The position numbers and the translations under genes are program-made. Source: Methylocystaceae bacterium (lineage in GTDB: Bacteria > Pseudomonadota > Alphaproteobacteria > Rhodospirillales > Terasakiellaceae). From it: DNA of 40,044 nucleotides. The stretch covers positions 1 to 40,044 of the forward strand of contig JABXIC010000138.1 of NCBI GenBank assembly GCA_013373265.1, written 5' to 3'. The notes beneath the pieces are model-generated. The model saw only the letters and a program-made list of their open reading frames with translations. It had not been told where the DNA came from and ran no database searches. Shown here in pieces: positions 8,394 through 16,788 of this stretch. The first letter of the stretch is position 1. The number at the start of each line of letters is the position of its first letter.

Positions 8394-9719
8394 ATCAATG
8401 ATATGTATGAAAGAAGCAAAGGTATTGTCTTTGCGTAGCCCGCAAGTGCCCACATCGATGTTGGATGCATTAACAGCTTTAAAAAGTGCAGGGCCTTCTT
8501 CTTTTAAGATGCTTGCGTAATGGAATTCATGCCCACGCAAAACACTTCCCTTTGTGGCAAAAGGTGTGTCTTCCAACAAGGTGACTTCGCGGTAGCCCAA
8601 ATGCAATTTGCGTTTATGAAACGATGTTTCAAGATCAAGGATGCCCGCCATAGCATGGGTGTGGCCTTCACCATCTTGTAGGGTTTTGCCCAAGGTCATG
8701 TAACCGCCACATTCCCCAAAAATATGTTTTTGTGCATCATGGGCGCTGCGCATTGCGTTGAGAAAGGCTGTGTTGTTCGCCAAAGTTTGGGCGTGTAGTT
8801 CCGGGTATCCGCCGGGTAAGTAAATGGCATCACAGCCATTTGACGGGGTTTCATCTTTCAGCGGGGAAAAAAAGCTGATCTCTGCACCTTGTTGTTGCCA
8901 ATGATCAATCAAAGCGGGGTAGATGAAGGCAAAGGCCTGATCTTTGGCAATGGCAATGCGTTGACCGAGAGGGGGTAGAAAGGGTTGTTTTTCTGTTTGA
9001 TCATTCAGGGTGGTCGGTGCGCATAAGGCGCTGAGTTTATCAAGGTCAATGTGATGTTCTAGAAAGTCGGCGGACTTTTCAAGAAAGCTTTCCAGTTCAG
9101 GATGTTCTTGGGCCAGAACAAGGCCAAGATGGCGTTCCGGCAAGGCCAGATCGGTTTGGCGGGGTACGTAGCCCATGACCTGAATATGCGGAAGATATTT
9201 TTCACAGGCATTCTTTAAAAGCTGCACATGACCGGGCCCACCGACTTTATTGAAGATCACCCCTTTGATATGGACTTCGGGGTCGAAACTGGCAAAACCA
9301 TGGATCAGTGCGGCGGCAGAGGCGGCTTGTGCGTTGGCATCAATCACCAGCACAACGGGCCAGCCTGTTCTGCGGGCGATATCGGCAGGGGATCCATCTT
9401 TATTCGAGGCCGCATCAACTGGCAACGTGGCCCCGTCAAACAACCCCATGACCCCTTCGCAGATGATCATATCTGATGTTTTGGCGAGGCCATCCAGTAC
9501 ACCAAACAGTGTGGCATCACGCATGGCCCAACCGTCCAGGTTGGGGCACATGCGTTTTGTGGCTGCACTGTGGAAGGCCGGATCAATATAATCCGGTCCC
9601 ACTTTTGCAGAAGAGACAGAGACACCGCGACGTTGCAGGGCACGTAATGTCCCCAGCGTGATAAATGTTTTACCACTGTTAGACGCTGGGGCTGCGATAA
9701 TCAGGCCACGGGTGTTCAA
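8385..9719 (-). CDS. cbiA: Cobyrinate a,c-diamide synthase
   Basis: 444 residues from a TTG start that overlaps the SCO gene stop as TTGA. An ATP-grasping P-loop-like motif is at the N-terminus (ASNSGKT, residues 12-18), followed by AKVGPDYIDPAFH typical of CbiA/CobB, and a C-terminal class I glutamine amidotransferase domain with the catalytic cysteine in GECGGYM (C337) and the upstream LPGGYPELH. It amidates the a and c side chains of (hydrogeno)cobyrinic acid with glutamine and ATP. CbiA is preferred over CobB because cbiD in the same cluster suggests the early-cobalt route, but the two cannot be told apart from sequence alone. It is the last gene of the cobA arm. Confidence 0.9.
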   Translation of the reverse strand: MNTRGLIIAAPASNSGKTFITLGTLRALQRRGVSVSSAKVGPDYIDPAFHSAATKRMCPNLDGWAMRDATLFGVLDGLAKTSDMIICEGVMGLFDGATLPVDAASNKDGSPADIARRTGWPVVLVIDANAQAASAAALIHGFASFDPEVHIKGVIFNKVGGPGHVQLLKNACEKYLPHIQVMGYVPRQTDLALPERHLGLVLAQEHPELESFLEKSADFLEHHIDLDKLSALCAPTTLNDQTEKQPFLPPLGQRIAIAKDQAFAFIYPALIDHWQQQGAEISFFSPLKDETPSNGCDAIYLPGGYPELHAQTLANNTAFLNAMRSAHDAQKHIFGECGGYMTLGKTLQDGEGHTHAMAGILDLETSFHKRKLHLGYREVTLLEDTPFATKGSVLRGHEFHYASILKEEGPALFKAVNASNIDVGTCGLRKDNTFASFIHIIDLG

Positions 9720-10327
9720 CGTATGTATTCACTTAGTTTTTTAGCCATTTCTTCCGGCGTAATACCATGATTAAAGTGTGTCAGGTATTTACCATCGGGT
9801 CCCATCAGATATTGAAAGGCGGAATGGTCCATCAAGTATTCATCCTCTTGCTTGCCTTCTTCCACCACTTTTTTGTAGTAGATTTTGTAAGCCTTGGCTG
9901 CTTGTTTGATTTGTTCCTGTGTGCCTGTTAGACCGATCAGGCTTTTATGGAAGTGTTTGATATATTCGCCCATGACTTCGGGTGTGTCACGTTCCGGATC
10001 AATGGTGATGAAAAGGGAAACCACTTTGTTGGATTTGCGCATGGGGAGCATCTCAAGGGCGGTCGCGGCTGTTTGTAAGCTTGTCGGGCAGACATCGGGA
10101 CAGAAGGTGTAACCGAAATAAACCAGTGTATAACTGCCAAGAAAATCTTTATCGGTGACGGTGTTGCCTTTATGGTCAACCAATTCAAAGGGGCCGCCGA
10201 TGGCAACCTGACCATCGCCTTGTGGGGCGGAACCTTCCAGCAATTGGGGCAAGCGAACGGTAATGCCGACAATTAGGAAAATGGCTGCGACCATAAAATA
10301 AAGTAGTATGCGTGCGCGTGAATGCAT
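9716..10327 (-). CDS. SCO1/SenC/PrrC-type copper chaperone
   Basis: 203 residues from the ATG at 10327, chosen because AAGGGGAAAAACG directly precedes it; upstream in-frame starts would overlap the previous gene. An N-terminal membrane anchor (residues 7-25) is followed by a thioredoxin-like domain with the copper-binding CPDVC (C76, C80) and the distal histidine H168 in YLMDHSAF, all three SCO ligands. DPERDTPEVM is another family hallmark. The protein is exported and membrane-tethered, and delivers or reduces copper for the CuA centre of cytochrome oxidases. It sits between a metal or thiol membrane protein and cbiA, rather than beside oxidase genes. Confidence 0.92.
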   Translation of the reverse strand: MHSRARILLYFMVAAIFLIVGITVRLPQLLEGSAPQGDGQVAIGGPFELVDHKGNTVTDKDFLGSYTLVYFGYTFCPDVCPTSLQTAATALEMLPMRKSNKVVSLFITIDPERDTPEVMGEYIKHFHKSLIGLTGTQEQIKQAAKAYKIYYKKVVEEGKQEDEYLMDHSAFQYLMGPDGKYLTHFNHGITPEEMAKKLSEYIR

Positions 10328-10344
10328 CGTTTTTCCCCTTTGCA

Positions 10345-11130
10345 TTATGCGATCAGGGTCCAAGCCAAATAAGCCAGAACACCTGAATTTAAAATTAATA
10401 ATATCGGCGCGAGGTCAGTAATGACCGTTCGCCATTTTTGTCCTGCCAGATGACCTGCAAACCCAATCATCATCAGGGCCGGAATCGTTCCCAAAGCAAA
10501 AGCTGCCATACCAAAGGCGCCAGCAACAAAATCTGCACTGGCCCCGGCGGCAGCCAAGGCACCATATAAAAGCCCGCAAGGTAAAAAGCCAAGACCAATT
10601 CCTAAAAAATATCCGTTTAATCCGGTGGGGCGGGCGAAAAAAGGTTTTAAAAGCTTTCCCATACCAATGGAAAGTGCGCTTTCTTTCGTTTGGTTTGATC
10701 CCAAGAAAGGAATATTGGGAAAGCTGACACCCAACCGTTTTAAGGCATATCCTAAAAAGAAGAGTGAGGCCAAAACAAGTAAACTTGCCGAAAGCCATTT
10801 CATCCCGCCAAATTCAATGGCTCCTTGCGCCAGTAGCCCGACCGCAAAACCTAGTCCCACATAGGTTGTCATCCGACCTAAATGATAGGGGATGAGGGCT
10901 GCACCGCTTAATCTTCTGAATTCGGACATTTTTTCCACAGGGATGGTTTCTAAGCGGGCGCTGACTTGGGATAAAACAAAGGGCGCGCACATGCTGATGC
11001 AGTGGGTCGCGCTGCCGACAAGACCCGCGATAAAAAGGGTCGCCAGTAAACTGCCGTTATCTTGTACCACCACTGTACAATGGGCGAGCCCGGCTTGCAG
11101 CATGGTCATGAGCAGAAGATCTTGTTCCAT
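10345..11130 (-). CDS. Sulfite exporter TauE/SafE (DsbD_2/UreH-like) membrane protein
   Basis: 261 residues. The family motif GSATHCISMCAP (H43, C44, M47, C48) ends the first helix region, YHLGRMTTY follows, and LGFLPCGLLYGALAAAGAS appears near residue 180; about six hydrophobic helices are seen. Proteins of this type are often annotated as TauE/SafE or urease-accessory UreH-like and are frequent beside cytochrome-oxidase copper assembly genes. The Cys/Met/His-bearing motif suggests transition-metal or thiol handling. The ATG abuts the cobA stop (TAAATG) and the SCO gene follows 17 bases on, so the genes are probably cotranscribed. The substrate is not known: copper fits the SCO neighbour, cobalt or nickel would fit the cobalamin neighbours. 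Confidence 0.85.
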   Translation of the reverse strand: MEQDLLLMTMLQAGLAHCTVVVQDNGSLLATLFIAGLVGSATHCISMCAPFVLSQVSARLETIPVEKMSEFRRLSGAALIPYHLGRMTTYVGLGFAVGLLAQGAIEFGGMKWLSASLLVLASLFFLGYALKRLGVSFPNIPFLGSNQTKESALSIGMGKLLKPFFARPTGLNGYFLGIGLGFLPCGLLYGALAAAGASADFVAGAFGMAAFALGTIPALMMIGFAGHLAGQKWRTVITDLAPILLILNSGVLAYLAWTLIA

Positions 11131-11898
11131 TTAGCTAAAACACTCCAGCAAATGATCACTCAAAGAAACGGTTGGACCGACAATGAGGATAGCAGGGGAC
11201 TTTATATCAGAGTTATCTAATTTTTCCAGACAATTCCCTAAGGTCGCATGACAGGTTTGTTGTTTATCCGTTGTGGCATTTGATACCACGCAGACGCGTT
11301 CATCGTGGTTGCGCCCTGCATTAAGCAACTCTGCCTGAATTTTATCAATATGTTTCATCGGCATATAAAAAACAATCACCGGGGAACTTTTGGCAAGGGC
11401 GTGCCAATCCACAACCGGAACATTGCCGCTTTTATCGTGCCCAGTGACAAAACTGATGACTTGATTGGATTGACCGTCACTCACAGGTATGCCTGCATAA
11501 GCCGATCCGGCAATCCCGGCGGTGATGCCGGGAACAATGCGCACAGGAATATTGTGTTCAAGAAGGGGCAGGGCTTCTTCTGCGCCACGGCCAAAAACAA
11601 ACGGGTCACCGCCTTTTAAACGTAAAACGCGTAACCCATTTTTGGCAAGTTCTATCAGGTGTGCAGTAATGTCGCTTTGTTTGGGGGAGGTGATGCCACC
11701 GCGTTTACCCATTGCTTCGCGCCGTGTCTGCGCAGGCGCTAAGGCAAGAATGTTTTGATCGACCAGTGCATCGTGAACGATGACGTCGGCATGTTGCAAA
11801 GCGTGATAGGCATATAGAGTTAAAAGCTTCGGATCGCCCGGCCCGGCACCTACCAGCCAAACGCTACCCGGTTGAAACTCTGGGAACGATATATTCAT
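11131..11898 (-). CDS. cobA: Uroporphyrinogen-III C-methyltransferase
   Basis: 255 residues from the ATG at 11898; a TTG at 11934 would add 12 residues without better support, and neither has a strong ribosome site. Motifs of the SAM-dependent tetrapyrrole methylase family are all present: VWLVGAGPGDPKLLT (13-27), VVHDALV-like (about 41-46), RLKGGDPFVFGRGAEE (93-108) and VPGITAGIAG (122-131). It converts uroporphyrinogen III to precorrin-2, the first step towards cobalamin and sirohaem. There is no CysG-type oxidase/ferrochelatase domain. It heads the minus-strand arm and diverges from cbiD across only about 50 bases. Confidence 0.93.
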   Translation of the reverse strand: MNISFPEFQPGSVWLVGAGPGDPKLLTLYAYHALQHADVIVHDALVDQNILALAPAQTRREAMGKRGGITSPKQSDITAHLIELAKNGLRVLRLKGGDPFVFGRGAEEALPLLEHNIPVRIVPGITAGIAGSAYAGIPVSDGQSNQVISFVTGHDKSGNVPVVDWHALAKSSPVIVFYMPMKHIDKIQAELLNAGRNHDERVCVVSNATTDKQQTCHATLGNCLEKLDNSDIKSPAILIVGPTVSLSDHLLECFS

Positions 11899-11950
11899 TT
11901 TTAAGGTGATAGCGCAAAAACGAGACGATGACAAATGATGGAAAATCGCT

Positions 11951-13033
11951 ATGTTGTTTTTTATGGAAGAAAAAGACGAAAATGAACAATTAAGAAAAGG
12001 ATGGACGACGGGTGCCTGTGCGACGGCTGGCGCGCGCGCAGCTTTTCATGCGTTGATGCATGGGGACTTTCCAGACCCCGTAGAAATTATATTACCACGC
12101 GGGCAAACCCCAAGCTTTGTGTTGAATCGTCACGGTCAGGAAGGGGATCATTATTGGGCATCCATTATTAAAGATGCTGGTGATGATCCTGATATTACCC
12201 ATGGTGCAGAAATTATCGTCCATGTGCGACAGTTGGACGCAGGCAGCGGTGTGGTCTTTAAAAATGGCCCCGGCGTTGGTCTGGTAACCAAGCCGGGTTT
12301 GCCCCTAGATGTGGGGGAACCCGCCATTAATCCTATGCCGCGCCAGATGATCAAAGAGAATCTGGCACTTGTGTCGTCTGCTTGTGATGTTGAAGTGACG
12401 ATTTCTATAAAAAATGGTGAAGAACTGGCAAAAAAAACCATGAATCCACGTTTGGGGATTGTGGGTGGATTATCGGTTTTAGGTACAACCGGGATTGTGG
12501 TGCCTTATTCTTGTTCAGCATGGATCCATTCCATTCATCGCGGCATTGATGTGGCAAAGGCCATGGGGTTGAAACATATTGCGGCTTGCACAGGATCGAC
12601 CTCGGAAAAGACTGTGAGCGGCATTTATAATTTTGAAGAAAGTGCTTTGATTGATATGGGAGATTTTGCGGGTGGTGTTTTAAAATACCTGCGCAAGCAT
12701 CCCATTGAAAAGGTCACTTTTTGCGGTGGGTTTGCCAAACTGTGTAAACTGGCGCAAGGTGAGATGGATTTGCATTCAGCGCGTTCGCGCGTGGATTTTG
12801 ACCAAGTGGCGCAATGGATGGATCAAGCTGGTGGCGGTTTATTATCACAACAGGTCAAAGGGGCCAATACGGCGCTGGAGGTGATCGAATTGGCAGAACA
12901 ACATCATATCGCTTTGGGGGATCTGGTTGCGCGTCGTGCAAAAGAAGTTGCACTTGCCATTGTCTCTGGTCATTGTGAAATTGAAGTGATTGCCATTAAT
13001 CGTAAAGGGGAGGTTGTCGGTCGTGCCAGCTAA
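11951..13033 (+). CDS. cbiD: Cobalt-precorrin-5B C1-methyltransferase
   Basis: 360 residues. The CbiD N-terminal signature LRKGWTTGACATAGARAA is at residues 15-32, with LGTTGIVVPYSCSAW and the CTGSTSEK motif later. Start at the ATG 11951, preceded by GGAAAA; an ATG four codons later lacks any ribosome site. CbiD methylates C-1 of cobalt-precorrin-5B and belongs to the early-cobalt (so-called anaerobic) branch, though it also occurs in alphaproteobacteria with mixed pathways. It diverges from cobA and overlaps the following cobK gene by 11 bases. Confidence 0.93.
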   Translation: MLFFMEEKDENEQLRKGWTTGACATAGARAAFHALMHGDFPDPVEIILPRGQTPSFVLNRHGQEGDHYWASIIKDAGDDPDITHGAEIIVHVRQLDAGSGVVFKNGPGVGLVTKPGLPLDVGEPAINPMPRQMIKENLALVSSACDVEVTISIKNGEELAKKTMNPRLGIVGGLSVLGTTGIVVPYSCSAWIHSIHRGIDVAKAMGLKHIAACTGSTSEKTVSGIYNFEESALIDMGDFAGGVLKYLRKHPIEKVTFCGGFAKLCKLAQGEMDLHSARSRVDFDQVAQWMDQAGGGLLSQQVKGANTALEVIELAEQHHIALGDLVARRAKEVALAIVSGHCEIEVIAINRKGEVVGRAS

Positions 13034-13775
13034 AAAGCTATTGATATTGGGCGGTACAGGTGAAGCCGCAGAACTTGCACGAGAGGTGGTACAGATGATG
13101 CCACAACTGGATGTCACAGTTTCCTATTTTGGGGTGACAGGGCACCAGCCGGAATTACCGTGTCACACACGCGTTGGTGGCTTCGGTGGGCCGGAAGGAC
13201 TTATTGCATATATGACGCAAGAAGGGGTTAATTTTCTGATTGATGCGACCCATCCTTTTGCCGAAAAAATTTCGATGAGTGCTTATGTCGCTTCAAATGC
13301 GTTGCAATGCCCGGTTTTAGCTTTCAAAAGGCCGCCATGGGTGCCACAGTTAAAAGATAAATGGCTTGAAGTGGCCAATATGGCCGATGCTGTCGAGGCG
13401 GTTGAGCGATTGGGAAAAGAGACTTTCTTGACCATCGGGGTTAAAGAATTATCGGCCTTTGCGGATATACCTGATGTTAATTTTTTGGTCCGTTTGATGA
13501 ATGAACCGAAAGAAAAGCTGCCTTTAACTAATTACAAAACCGTTATTGGACGTCCGCCTTTTGATGTTGAAGATGACCGCAAATTGATCCGTGATCATAG
13601 AATTCGCCTGCTGGTGACAAAAAACAGTGGGGGGGATCAGACCAAATCGAAGCTGGAGGCCGCGCGATTGGAGGGCATCGCAGTAATTATGATCGAACGC
13701 CCTGCACCGGAACCAATGGAAGAAACATTTGATTATAAATATGTTTTTCAATGGTTGAACGCCTACGGCGCCTAG
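13023..13775 (+). CDS. cobK: Precorrin-6A (cobalt-precorrin-6A) reductase
   Basis: 250 residues from a GTG at 13023, selected because AGGGGAGG lies about nine bases upstream and the protein then begins MPAKKLLILGGTGEAAELA, the nucleotide-binding opening of CobK/CbiJ; an ATG at 12990 would sit inside cbiD. Further family motifs are DATHPFAEKIS, FKRPPW and the C-terminal VTKNSGG. It reduces the C18-C19 double bond of (cobalt-)precorrin-6A with NAD(P)H. It pairs with cbiD, with which it is translationally coupled. CbiJ is an equally fair symbol if the early-cobalt route is used. Confidence 0.92.
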   Translation: MPAKKLLILGGTGEAAELAREVVQMMPQLDVTVSYFGVTGHQPELPCHTRVGGFGGPEGLIAYMTQEGVNFLIDATHPFAEKISMSAYVASNALQCPVLAFKRPPWVPQLKDKWLEVANMADAVEAVERLGKETFLTIGVKELSAFADIPDVNFLVRLMNEPKEKLPLTNYKTVIGRPPFDVEDDRKLIRDHRIRLLVTKNSGGDQTKSKLEAARLEGIAVIMIERPAPEPMEETFDYKYVFQWLNAYGA

Positions 13776-13878
13776 CTATGCAATAGAGTCAATGCTGCTT
13801 TGCACAAAATTATATTGCTGCAACGCAAAAAAACACTAATTCTAAGTCTCAAAGAGAAACAGTTTTGAGAGACATGAT

Positions 13879-14124
13879 ATGTTGTTACGTTATCCGATTA
13901 CATCATATGGCAGCCACAATGTAGAACTTACAGGTGGTTTGCTGACAAAATTTGAAGATTATATCATCGCTAAGTTCACCAAGATGGCTGAAAAACGCCG
14001 TATGGCGAAAGAACTGGGTATCATGAGTGATCGTGAATTGGCTGAATTAGGTTTGAACCGTCATGATATTGGGCTTGTCGTTGAAGGCAAATTCCAAGGT
14101 GGTCACGAACAACGCCTCGGTTAA
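13879..14124 (+). CDS. DUF1127 small protein
   Basis: 81 residues. The DUF1127 domain is in the C-terminal half (MAEKRRMAKELGIMSDRELA then ELGLNRHDIG, roughly residues 36-66), rich in Arg/Lys and ending in the usual D-R-E-L-A-D-(I/L)-G-like pattern. A GAGAG stretch lies upstream of the ATG. DUF1127 proteins are short basic proteins, some implicated in RNA binding or stress responses; I infer nothing more specific. The upstream 103 bases carry TTGC/GCAA repeats (13815-13829) but no certain promoter. Its stop is only two bases from the stop of the convergent kinase. Confidence 0.85.
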   Translation: MLLRYPITSYGSHNVELTGGLLTKFEDYIIAKFTKMAEKRRMAKELGIMSDRELAELGLNRHDIGLVVEGKFQGGHEQRLG

Positions 14125-14126
14125 AA

Positions 14127-15443
14127 TTATATCGGGAAACGCAATCGTGCACGCAGCCCATTTTGTGGTGATGTTGAAAGTTGAACATCACCACCATGGG
14201 ACCTGACAACATCGCTTACGATGGATAGCCCAAGGCCCACGCCGCCGGTTTGCACATTGCGCGATTGATCCAGTCTATAAAAGGGTTTGAAGACTTCGTC
14301 GCGCATGTCTTCAGAGATGCCCGGGCCATCATCGTCAATGGTCACTTCAATATAATCAGTGCGCTTACCAATACGTACAGACACATGTTCGCCATAACGT
14401 GCTGCGTTTTCAACGAGGTTGGTCACGCAGCGCTTAAAGGCATTGGGTCGGACCTGTAAAAAAATCTGCCCTTCGCAGTGATAATCTATGGTGATATTTT
14501 TGCGTCGAATGGTGGTAACGATGCTTTCGACCAGTTCAGACAAGTTCGTTTCTACCGTGTCTTCGCCACCTTCACCACGTGCAAAGGCAAGATAGCCTTC
14601 CAGCATATGTTCCATTTCTGAGACATCATCACTCAGGTCTTTTGTATCATCGTTTTGGCCCATCATGGCCAGTTGCAGCTTCATGCGGGTCAAGGGAGTA
14701 CGCAAGTCATGGGAAACCCCGGCCAACATGCGGGTGCGTTGTTCAATCTGGCGTTCAATCCGCGCTTTCATTTTTAAAAAAGCAGTTGCGGCTTGGCGCA
14801 CTTCACGCGCGCCTTCGGGTTTAAAGCGTTCCACATTTTGCCTTTTACCAAAGGCATCGGCCGCCACAGCCAGGCGCCGAATAGGGCGGACTTGGTTTCT
14901 CATAAAGATAATCGCAACACCAAACAGCAGTAATGAACTGCCCACCATCCAAATCACAAATACATAGGTGGTAGAACTAAAGAGTCTTTTTCTAAGGGCT
15001 GTAACTGACAAAATACCTTGGGTTAACTGTACCTCGATCGTAAGTGTTTTTGAATCTTCTGGCGCAATAATGTGATAAGGAAGACCAACGCGTTCATCCA
15101 AAGCAGAAAGAAAAAACGGGTCGGGAATGCTGCCTTGAATAATTTCTTTTGTGTTGGACATAATTTCGCCTGCGCGCAATGAAGCGGGCATATTAAAACG
15201 GTTGTGCGATATGTTTAAGGCGCGCCGGAGTTCTTCTTCTGTTGTTGCGGCACGTACCATATCAGCCACGGCCCCCACATCTCCGGCCAAACCGCGTGCT
15301 AGATACTGACTGACTTTATCCCAGTGGGCTTCGTAAAATACGTAGGCGGAGATCACTTGTAATAAGACCAAGGGGACAACCAAGATCATTAAGGATCGAC
15401 CTAACAGACTGCGCGGTAGAATACGTTTGATAAATTCACCCAT
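14127..15443 (-). CDS. EnvZ-like sensor histidine kinase
   Basis: 438 residues. Layout: TM1 about 17-36, periplasmic domain 37-158, TM2 about 160-181, HAMP 182-235, DHp with the phosphoacceptor H245 in AGVSHDLRTPLTRMK, then a HATPase with N-box NLVENAARYGEH, G1 DDDGPGI and G2 GGVGLGLSI. This is the EnvZ/OmpR-type class with HAMP next to the H-box. It starts two bases after the response-regulator stop, so the two form a coupled two-component system. The signal is not evident from the sequence. Confidence 0.94.
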   Translation of the reverse strand: MGEFIKRILPRSLLGRSLMILVVPLVLLQVISAYVFYEAHWDKVSQYLARGLAGDVGAVADMVRAATTEEELRRALNISHNRFNMPASLRAGEIMSNTKEIIQGSIPDPFFLSALDERVGLPYHIIAPEDSKTLTIEVQLTQGILSVTALRKRLFSSTTYVFVIWMVGSSLLLFGVAIIFMRNQVRPIRRLAVAADAFGKRQNVERFKPEGAREVRQAATAFLKMKARIERQIEQRTRMLAGVSHDLRTPLTRMKLQLAMMGQNDDTKDLSDDVSEMEHMLEGYLAFARGEGGEDTVETNLSELVESIVTTIRRKNITIDYHCEGQIFLQVRPNAFKRCVTNLVENAARYGEHVSVRIGKRTDYIEVTIDDDGPGISEDMRDEVFKPFYRLDQSRNVQTGGVGLGLSIVSDVVRSHGGDVQLSTSPQNGLRARLRFPI

Positions 15444-15445
15444 GA

Positions 15446-16135
15446 TCAGTTGGGACGCAGGACATAGCCCTGCCCTCGGATCGTTTGCAAGAAGCGTGGT
15501 AGTTTTGGATCATCTTCAATTTTGCGTCGCAGTCGGGTAACCTGTACGTCAATGGTGCGGTCATTGCCGGCAATACCGGACAATTGCGCCAGTTCTTCCC
15601 GGCTCAATATATTGCCAGCTTGTTGTGCCAAAATATTTAATAAACTCGCCTCAGAAGATGTCAGGTGAATAGGCGTGCCGTTGCGGCTAAGAATATGGCG
15701 TGTTGTGTCAAAGACCAATTCACCAAGTTTGATATGATCCAATGTTTCTTTTGGTGTTTCGCGCACGACTCTTTTTAAAATGTTGTTGATGCGCAAGACA
15801 AGTTCGCGTGGTTCAAACGGTTTGGTAAGATAATCTTCTGCTCCACATTCAAGGCCTGTGATACGGTCTTCACCTTCGCCCATGGCGGTGAGCATTAAAA
15901 TGGGGGTCGGGTTATCTTTTTTGAAATCTTTGGCAAAGTCCAATCCACTTTCTCCCGGCATCATTAAGTCAAGAATAAGCAGATCGAATTCCAGCAAACT
16001 CAGTTTTTTACGGGCATCGGCCGCATTTTCAGCAACACTGACACAAAAGCCGTTTTCAGAAAGAAACTTCTTGAGCAGGCGGCGCAGACGTTCATCGTCA
16101 TCAACCACCAGGATATGTGTATCTTCACTTGTCAT
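15446..16135 (-). CDS. OmpR-family response regulator (PetR-like)
   Basis: 229 residues: receiver domain with the acidic pocket DDD at 12-14, phosphoacceptor D56 in LLILDLMMPG, and K105 in LTKPFEP, then an OmpR-type winged helix with RTIDVQVTRLRRKIEDD and IRGQGYVL. All receiver residues are present, so it should be phosphorylated by the downstream kinase. The order MarR-family regulator, OmpR-type regulator resembles the petP-petR pair described in Rhodobacter capsulatus; that link is by analogy of order and family only. Confidence 0.93.
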   Translation of the reverse strand: MTSEDTHILVVDDDERLRRLLKKFLSENGFCVSVAENAADARKKLSLLEFDLLILDLMMPGESGLDFAKDFKKDNPTPILMLTAMGEGEDRITGLECGAEDYLTKPFEPRELVLRINNILKRVVRETPKETLDHIKLGELVFDTTRHILSRNGTPIHLTSSEASLLNILAQQAGNILSREELAQLSGIAGNDRTIDVQVTRLRRKIEDDPKLPRFLQTIRGQGYVLRPN

Positions 16136-16167
16136 GATGTGAGTATGCCATGGCTTTTTACAAATGA

Positions 16168-16662
16168 CTATTCCTGAGAGTCTTCATTTATATGGGCAAA
16201 GCGTTCTTTTTCATCGGTGATTCCGGTTAAGACCTTGCGAAAGCCCTCGACAGCATCGGCACCAGCCAAACGATAGGCTTCTGCAATGCGCTGGCTTTGT
16301 CGTTTGGACAGTTCATGTTCCAGATTCTGCCCTTTGGCGGTGAGATATAGTAATCTTTGACGACGGTCTGTTGAACCCGTGCGTTGTTCAATAAAGTCTT
16401 CGTCTACCAATTGAGAGAGAACCCGTGACAGGCTTTGTTTGGTGATGGATAGGATATTGAGCAAATCTTTGACTGACATACCCGGTTCACGTCCGACAAA
16501 ATAGATGACACGGTGATGGGCGCGGCCAAAATTGTAAGATTCGAGAACTTGATCAGCATCGCGGGTGAAATCACGATAAGCGAAGAACATCAGCTCAATG
16601 GCTTGTCTTAATTCTTCTTCGCGTAAAAACAGAGGATTCGCACGGCGTCGGATATCAGACAT
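16168..16662 (-). CDS. MarR-family transcriptional regulator (PetP-like)
   Basis: 164 residues. A winged helix-turn-helix is centred on MSVKDLLNILSITKQSLSRV (about 60-80), followed by LVDEDFIEQR and the wing TGSTDRRQRLLYLT, the usual MarR DxRxR element. The start is preceded by GAGAG. It lies 32 bases upstream of the response regulator in the same direction and diverges from ilvE. The intergenic palindrome at 16706-16727 is a plausible binding site for it, which would give autoregulation and control of ilvE. The ligand is unknown. Confidence 0.92.
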   Translation of the reverse strand: MSDIRRRANPLFLREEELRQAIELMFFAYRDFTRDADQVLESYNFGRAHHRVIYFVGREPGMSVKDLLNILSITKQSLSRVLSQLVDEDFIEQRTGSTDRRQRLLYLTAKGQNLEHELSKRQSQRIAEAYRLAGADAVEGFRKVLTGITDEKERFAHINEDSQE

Positions 16663-16694
16663 GGGGCTCTCTTTAGAATTTTATGTCAGCACTA

Positions 16695-16723
16695 TTGACA
16701 TATATGCCTGATTTGGATAAATC
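16695..16723 (+). promoter_or_regulatory. Candidate ilvE promoter
   Basis: A TTGACA at 16695-16700 is followed after 16-17 bases by ATAAAT/TAAATC (16717-16723), a fair sigma-70-type pair about 65 bases ahead of the ilvE start. The -10 region lies inside the palindrome at 16706-16727. Assigned by eye. Confidence 0.45.
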
Positions 16724-16729
16724 TGGCAA
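16701..16729 (-). promoter_or_regulatory. Candidate marR promoter
   Basis: On the minus strand TTGCCA (16729-16724) is followed after 17 bases by CATATA (16706-16701), a possible promoter for the MarR-family gene. It almost coincides with the opposing ilvE promoter and shares the same palindrome. Assigned by eye. Confidence 0.35.
16706..16727. promoter_or_regulatory. 22-bp inverted repeat, candidate MarR operator
   Basis: GCCTGATTT and AAATCTGGC are arms of a 22-bp inverted repeat with a four-base centre; eight of nine positions pair. It covers the probable ilvE -10 and the spacer of the opposing marR promoter. A second short repeat, TATGC/GCATA, lies at 16737-16752. MarR proteins bind such palindromes, so it is a good candidate operator; binding by this regulator is inferred. 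Confidence 0.5.
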
Positions 16730-16788
16730 TATCATTTATGCTTATGTGCATATAAAAGTAATATAATTACAACAGAAAGAATGAAACT

